Source: a virus. Taken from it: 64,000 nucleotides of DNA. Under the pieces are notes generated by a model, which saw only the letters and a list, made by a program, of their open reading frames with translations, was not told the origin of the DNA and did not search any database. Both the position numbers and the translations under genes were made by a program. Where the stretch lies: the IMG/VR virus record IMGVR_UViG_3300020204_000009, positions 1 to 64,000 of that record. One strand, 5' to 3'. Shown piece after piece: positions 59,909-64,000 of this stretch (position 1 is its first letter; each line of letters opens with the position of its first letter).

Positions 59909-61333
59909 ATGCCAACATCCATTATCATATACGCAACGAATCTGACTTATCTTGACAAGACCATTGATGGGATCTTGGATCAGACTCCCGCCAATCTTGT
60001 TCAGGAGATAGTCGTATACAATGCTGGTGGCTCAAATTATTCTCGTGACAATGTTAGGGTTATCGCCGGAACGAACGTGGGAAGGGCACAAGCATGGAAT
60101 CAGGCTATTGCTCAAACTACAGGCGATACGATTGTCTTTGTTAAGGGAACTACGAAATTCGGGGTTGATTGGCTGCAACCTATATTAGAAATCCTGAAAG
60201 AAGAACCATCGGCACTGGTTACTCCGATTGTCCATGTTCTTGATACAACATTATGGCTGTCAGAACCGAACAGATGGAAACGCTTTGGATGGAGATGGGA
60301 CCTTGAATTGTACGACCGACCGTGTGTTGGTAGTCCAGATTCACCGGCAATTTCATCAAATTGCATTGCAGCAAACCGGGCATGGCTAACAGAAATTGGC
60401 CAATTTGATGATGGTATGGTTGTTGGTGCCGGAGAAGATCTCGAATTATCAATTAGAAATTGGTTACTGGGTGGACATATATTCGTGGCTGACGAATCCA
60501 CGGTGGCATGTGTGCACGAAGTGGACGCGGGATCTGGAACGATAAATAACCATGCACGAATCGCAGAAGCATGGCTACAGAAGTACGCACATCTATTCTA
60601 TAATCTGAAAGGCATAAAACCTTCCGAAGTTAATACCGGTCGGTTGAATAATTTTTTACGATTTCGAGAAAAGCAAAAACATTCATTTGAATGGTACCTC
60701 TCAACTCAACTTCCTGAACTGTATGGAATTTATTCACTGAAAGGCACGGCGGCACAGAAACGCATTGCAGTTGTCGGGCCTGGATCGTCGCTCGATTATG
60801 TTGACAATGGCTATATTAATTCATTCGATATGATAATTGGTGTTGATTATGTCGGAAAGATATTCGATTGTGATTATATTGTGTCAGATTCGGCTACGGT
60901 GGTGACTGAGCTGCGGGCGACATATTCACCGACAAAATTCGTGTTACCAATGGCTATTAAAAACACAGTTATTGGAGAATACACTGCTACTTCGGAACTT
61001 GTCGAGGGTTCGCATCAATTTGAGTATGGCGTAAAAGGTGCACTACCTAAGGATTTGAACCCGCCTTTCTGCAACTTTGGCAGTTCTCTTCTCGCGGCGA
61101 TTCACTTTGCACTATTTCTTCAACCGAGTCAGATAACATTGTTTGGCTGCGATAATAAATTAATTGGTGGAAGAAGCCATACAACGAAAATAGAATATTA
61201 TGAAGATGGTAAGATTTGGCCGAATTCTGATAGTACCAGACGCAACTTGGCATATTATGAGTTCGGCCTAGATCATTTGGGAAAACTTGGTAATTCTCAC
61301 GGAATACCGATATTGAGAATCACACATGCATGA
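59909..61333 (+). CDS. GT2 glycosyltransferase with second Rossmann domain (474 aa)
   Basis: Residues 1-230 are GT2/GalNAc-transferase-like: GRAQAWNQAIAQTTGDTIVF, SNCIAANRAWLTEIGQFDDGM and VGAGEDLELSIRNWL. Residues about 285-474 have AVVGPGSSLDYVDNGYIN and ITLFGCDNKLIGG, similar to the MptE/GT42-like protein at 44.2 kb. Two activities, perhaps sequential, are inferred. It follows the fibre-like gene and may modify it or a host glycan. Confidence 0.7.
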   Translation: MPTSIIIYATNLTYLDKTIDGILDQTPANLVQEIVVYNAGGSNYSRDNVRVIAGTNVGRAQAWNQAIAQTTGDTIVFVKGTTKFGVDWLQPILEILKEEPSALVTPIVHVLDTTLWLSEPNRWKRFGWRWDLELYDRPCVGSPDSPAISSNCIAANRAWLTEIGQFDDGMVVGAGEDLELSIRNWLLGGHIFVADESTVACVHEVDAGSGTINNHARIAEAWLQKYAHLFYNLKGIKPSEVNTGRLNNFLRFREKQKHSFEWYLSTQLPELYGIYSLKGTAAQKRIAVVGPGSSLDYVDNGYINSFDMIIGVDYVGKIFDCDYIVSDSATVVTELRATYSPTKFVLPMAIKNTVIGEYTATSELVEGSHQFEYGVKGALPKDLNPPFCNFGSSLLAAIHFALFLQPSQITLFGCDNKLIGGRSHTTKIEYYEDGKIWPNSDSTRRNLAYYEFGLDHLGKLGNSHGIPILRITHA

Positions 61334-61625
61334 CGTATATGCAATATCGTTAATTGTTATTGTTATGATTCTCGCTTGTGGTTCGTGGGTGATCTTGAAC
61401 CGATTTATTGCGTTGGGCTATTATATTGCCGATATTTGGAAGTCTAAACAACCATCTCAAATTATTCGCACATCTGGGGCTCTGCCTGATCTTTCAGAAG
61501 CTAAGAAACACAGGTCGTCTAAGGTGGAGGTCGAACAATTACCATTAGATGTACTTGCACCCAGATTGAAAGATCCACCGAGATCTCCCGGTGGCTTTGG
61601 GAGCAGAGTGTCTGAGGATACGTAA
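61326..61625 (+). CDS. Small membrane protein (99 aa)
   Basis: An N-terminal TM segment (ISLIVIVMILACGSWVIL, about 7-24) is followed by a charged soluble tail rich in Ser, Lys and Pro. It overlaps the preceding gene by 8 bases. It may anchor a partner in the host membrane. Confidence 0.6.
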   Translation: MHDVYAISLIVIVMILACGSWVILNRFIALGYYIADIWKSKQPSQIIRTSGALPDLSEAKKHRSSKVEVEQLPLDVLAPRLKDPPRSPGGFGSRVSEDT

Positions 61626-61637
61626 CATGAGTATCAC

Positions 61638-63032
61638 ATGGTGGAATTCAAGTACATCAAAAGATCAGCGTTGTCTTTGATTGAATTACTATGTGATTCA
61701 AGTAAGAAACCAGTTACGCTTGATGTTGAGCAGAAACCGGCCCCACCGGTTACACGAAAAAGAGTTCGAGATCTTCCGACTAAAAAGAAACCACTCAATC
61801 AAATCGGTGAAACTCCGGTAATTCAACCACCCTCACCACCAACAGAACCAGAGTTAATTGCACGACCGACAGTCGAGTCTATTGAATTAATTGATAATGA
61901 ATCCAAAGTATATAGACTCGGCGAGGTCTATACAGGTAGGAGAGTTATGATGAAGCACCTTGGACTCGATATTGGCACAAAAACTGTTGTGGTTGCGTTT
62001 CGCAACGGAGGCAAGGTTGATTATATCTCTGAGATTAATGGATATTGGCCGTTTGAACGAGCTACACCATTCGTCGAAAATATGCTCAACGATCCGAACA
62101 AAATTCGATCTGACGGGACACAACGTCCAGCGAGATGGATCAAGCTTGATTCCGGGCAGCTAGTCGTCCTTGGTCGAGACGCAGAAGAATTTGCGTATGC
62201 AAAGAACGATACTTTATTACGCCCGATGGCAGAAGGTGGTATCAGTCCGGATGAAGAAGCATTGACGGTTCTTGCCAGTATCGTTCATGGGCTGCTTGAA
62301 ACTGCTGAGCACGAACTCGGAAAATTTGAGGACGGTGTGCGTATATGCTATTGCACTACTGCCACCGCGATTAACAAGGACACGAATATTCAGTATCATG
62401 AACGTGTCGTCAATATGATTCTGGAGAGTTATAAGACTAAATCCAAGTTGACTTACACGTCTGTGAAAGAGTCGCATGCGATTGTTCTGAATATGAGTGA
62501 CGATGGAACCGGGATCGGTATATCGTGGGGTGCTGGAACTGTCACGGTTAGTTATGTCCGATACGGCATTGAGATCTATTCGTTTTGTTGGGTGGGGGCC
62601 GGTGACTGGATTGATGAGCAGGTCGCGATGCGACACGGTTACAATGTAGAACGTTCAAAGACCAGAACCAAAGTTGCGAAAGAGACACCGACTACCGTCT
62701 CTAAACGAAAAATGGATGTTGATTTGACACCTGGGAAAGAACCTGAAGACCGTGTGGGTCTCGATATCGCATTGCACTATGATGTGTTGATTAGTCAAGT
62801 CATTGATGGGATTGTGTCTGGATTCAATGAACATGAATCTCAAGCACGAATCGATGGCGGTATTAATGTTTACATGGCGGGAGGCACATCATCTCCGAAG
62901 GGGTTTGCCAAACGGGTGGAACGAAAATTCGATGAGAAAAACCCACCGTTCGAAATCAATCTAATCACATGTCATGAGAAGCCGTTATATTGCGTGGCCG
63001 AAGGCTGCTTGAGAGCGGCTGAGATGAGTTAG
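61638..63032 (+). CDS. Actin-like ATPase (464 aa)
   Basis: LGLDIGTKTVVVAF (108-121) is phosphate-1, GTGIGISWGAGTVTVSYV (290-307) phosphate-2 and VYMAGGTSSPKGFAKRV (about 411-427) the adenosine motif of the actin/ParM/MreB/Hsp70 fold. An N-terminal extension of about 100 residues, rich in Lys and Pro, precedes it; an ATG at 61947 with TAGGAGAGTT upstream could give a shorter 361-residue form. It may form filaments for DNA segregation or positioning. Confidence 0.8.
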   Translation: MVEFKYIKRSALSLIELLCDSSKKPVTLDVEQKPAPPVTRKRVRDLPTKKKPLNQIGETPVIQPPSPPTEPELIARPTVESIELIDNESKVYRLGEVYTGRRVMMKHLGLDIGTKTVVVAFRNGGKVDYISEINGYWPFERATPFVENMLNDPNKIRSDGTQRPARWIKLDSGQLVVLGRDAEEFAYAKNDTLLRPMAEGGISPDEEALTVLASIVHGLLETAEHELGKFEDGVRICYCTTATAINKDTNIQYHERVVNMILESYKTKSKLTYTSVKESHAIVLNMSDDGTGIGISWGAGTVTVSYVRYGIEIYSFCWVGAGDWIDEQVAMRHGYNVERSKTRTKVAKETPTTVSKRKMDVDLTPGKEPEDRVGLDIALHYDVLISQVIDGIVSGFNEHESQARIDGGINVYMAGGTSSPKGFAKRVERKFDEKNPPFEINLITCHEKPLYCVAEGCLRAAEMS

Positions 63033-63104
63033 ACCGGATTTCCCATGTGATGTCTTCGGATTTCAATACCATCGCTTTATCGGTGATTGGTAGTAACGAT
63101 TGTG

Positions 63105-63830
63105 ATGAAATCCATGTCTTCTTTACAAATCAAGTACGCTACTAAGGATGTTGTGGGATTCGTAGTCAACAGCGAGCTTTTCTATTTAAAATTCGGACCA
63201 AATATTCCACAATTGTTCGATGAATCTCTGTCTGGTCTCGTTATACCAAATCTCGATTCTTGGATTCAGTCAAAGACTCAACAGCGATATTCTTATCAAT
63301 CACTGCGAGACATGGCGTTAGCGTTCCATGCGGGAATTTCTGCGGCTTATAATCTCGACGATGTGCATACGTTGTGTGATTCAACTATTCAGTTCACAGT
63401 TCATGAAGTTAACCATAATAGTTTGATTTATGATTATTCTCTGATATATTGGATCGAAATTCTTGGTCCGGATCAAATGGAGCTATATCTGAAAAAGATT
63501 AGGGACAACTTTGTCCGTATTCGTTCGCAGATTGGTGATGATAAATTATACAATAATCTATGCCGAATGTATAAAACCTGTCTACGCCAGCAACCTCATA
63601 ACGCCAATGTGTGTGAAAAACTTATTAAGCGTTTGGGCAGGATGCCGACAGAGCCGAGCTATCCTAAGACAGACGAGACCGATCAGCAGGTATTATTAAA
63701 CACAAGAGAAGCTGTACGAAAGTCACTCGGCACGCACTATAAGAATATACCCGACCACATAGTAGAGGCTGTAAATGGTATACAAAGCGGAAGACTACCA
63801 AGGGCCGAAGGAATTCGTCCATCTTCATAA
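63105..63830 (+). CDS. Hypothetical protein (241 aa)
   Basis: MKSMSSLQIKYATKDVVGF begins a mostly helical product with several cysteines in its second half. It overlaps the DNA polymerase gene by 56 bases, which suggests coupling. No family recognised. Confidence 0.65.
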   Translation: MKSMSSLQIKYATKDVVGFVVNSELFYLKFGPNIPQLFDESLSGLVIPNLDSWIQSKTQQRYSYQSLRDMALAFHAGISAAYNLDDVHTLCDSTIQFTVHEVNHNSLIYDYSLIYWIEILGPDQMELYLKKIRDNFVRIRSQIGDDKLYNNLCRMYKTCLRQQPHNANVCEKLIKRLGRMPTEPSYPKTDETDQQVLLNTREAVRKSLGTHYKNIPDHIVEAVNGIQSGRLPRAEGIRPSS

Positions 63831-64000
63831 TCATACGGTATTCTCCGCATTAGATGGCGTAGCCACTCCTGAGCAGTATGCCGAGCAATGCTATAAACGT
63901 GGATATCCGGCCATGAGTGCCACCGAGCATGGCCACATGGCATCTGTACCGGACATGTACTTGGCATTTAAGAAATATAAGTTGAAATATATTCCCGGAT
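63775..64000 (+). CDS. dnaE: DNA polymerase III alpha subunit, N-terminus (cut by window edge)
   Basis: The 75 codons seen start MVYKAEDYQGPKEFVHLHNH and match the PHP domain of bacterial DnaE: HLHNHTVFSALDG, then ATEHGHM. In DnaE the PHP is followed by the C-family polymerase core, which would lie beyond the window. It would be the phage's replicative polymerase, unlike family A or B polymerases of many phages. It starts inside the previous gene. Confidence 0.88.
   Translation, partial: MVYKAEDYQGPKEFVHLHNHTVFSALDGVATPEQYAEQCYKRGYPAMSATEHGHMASVPDMYLAFKKYKLKYIPG

Overview
The window looks like part of a large tailed-phage genome. Genes are packed tightly, often with ATGA or short overlaps. 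They form blocks that switch strand, and replication and nucleotide genes typical of phages lie among many host-like accessory genes. Recognisable replication and nucleotide genes are a Rad50/SbcC-like (T4 gp46-type) ATPase, an SbcD/gp47-type nuclease, an XPD/DinG-like helicase, RNase HI, dUTPase, ThyX, a PurA/PurZ-type synthetase, a NucS-like nuclease and the start of a DNA polymerase III alpha subunit. I see no rRNA, tRNA, CRISPR array, integrase or capsid/terminase gene. The host cannot be fixed from the sequence. The sulfatase, the vWA/beta-repeat surface protein and CsrA would suit a planctomycete-like or other environmental host, but that is inference.

Layout. 1-2.3 kb is GC-rich and holds small genes that share a repeated leader element. 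2.3-8.1 kb is AT-rich: a glycosyltransferase-sulfotransferase fusion, two methyltransferases, an adenosine-deaminase-like enzyme and an Rrf2-like regulator. 8.3-10.85 kb is an island in which most genes are broken by stop codons or frameshifts (nucleotidyltransferase-like, DHH, RusA). 10.85-15.1 kb has a Nudix hydrolase, a two-HTH protein, a coiled-coil protein and a sulfatase. 15.1-17.4 kb has dut, thyX and rnhA. 18.4-27.5 kb is a long minus-strand cluster with radical-SAM/SPASM genes, six glycosyltransferase-type proteins and a GDP-fucose-synthase-like enzyme. 27.7-29.8 kb has csrA and an HNH nuclease. 29.8-39.2 kb has a sialidase-like propeller, NucS, a duplicated membrane protein and a 1653-residue vWA protein. 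39.2-44.2 kb has small genes, a TIM-barrel protein, a PurZ-like synthetase, and DeoC-like and deoxyribosyltransferase-like proteins. 44.2-50.2 kb has glycan genes, possible sigma factors, a kinase-like protein and a PAP2 phosphatase. 50.2-57.4 kb is the recombination/replication block. 57.4-58.1 kb is a structured, mostly non-coding gap. 58.1-64 kb has a fibre-like protein, a glycosyltransferase, an actin-like ATPase and the DnaE start.

Together the genes suggest a phage that controls its own nucleotide pool and repair, may change its base composition (the synthetase has the Ser substitution associated with PurZ), and makes or edits glycans, including sulfated and possibly fucosylated ones. 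It also encodes a post-transcriptional regulator (CsrA) and a filament-type ATPase. The most unusual points are the PurZ-like gene, the fusion plus sulfatase, the split radical-SAM/SPASM genes, the decayed gene island and the repeated leader elements.
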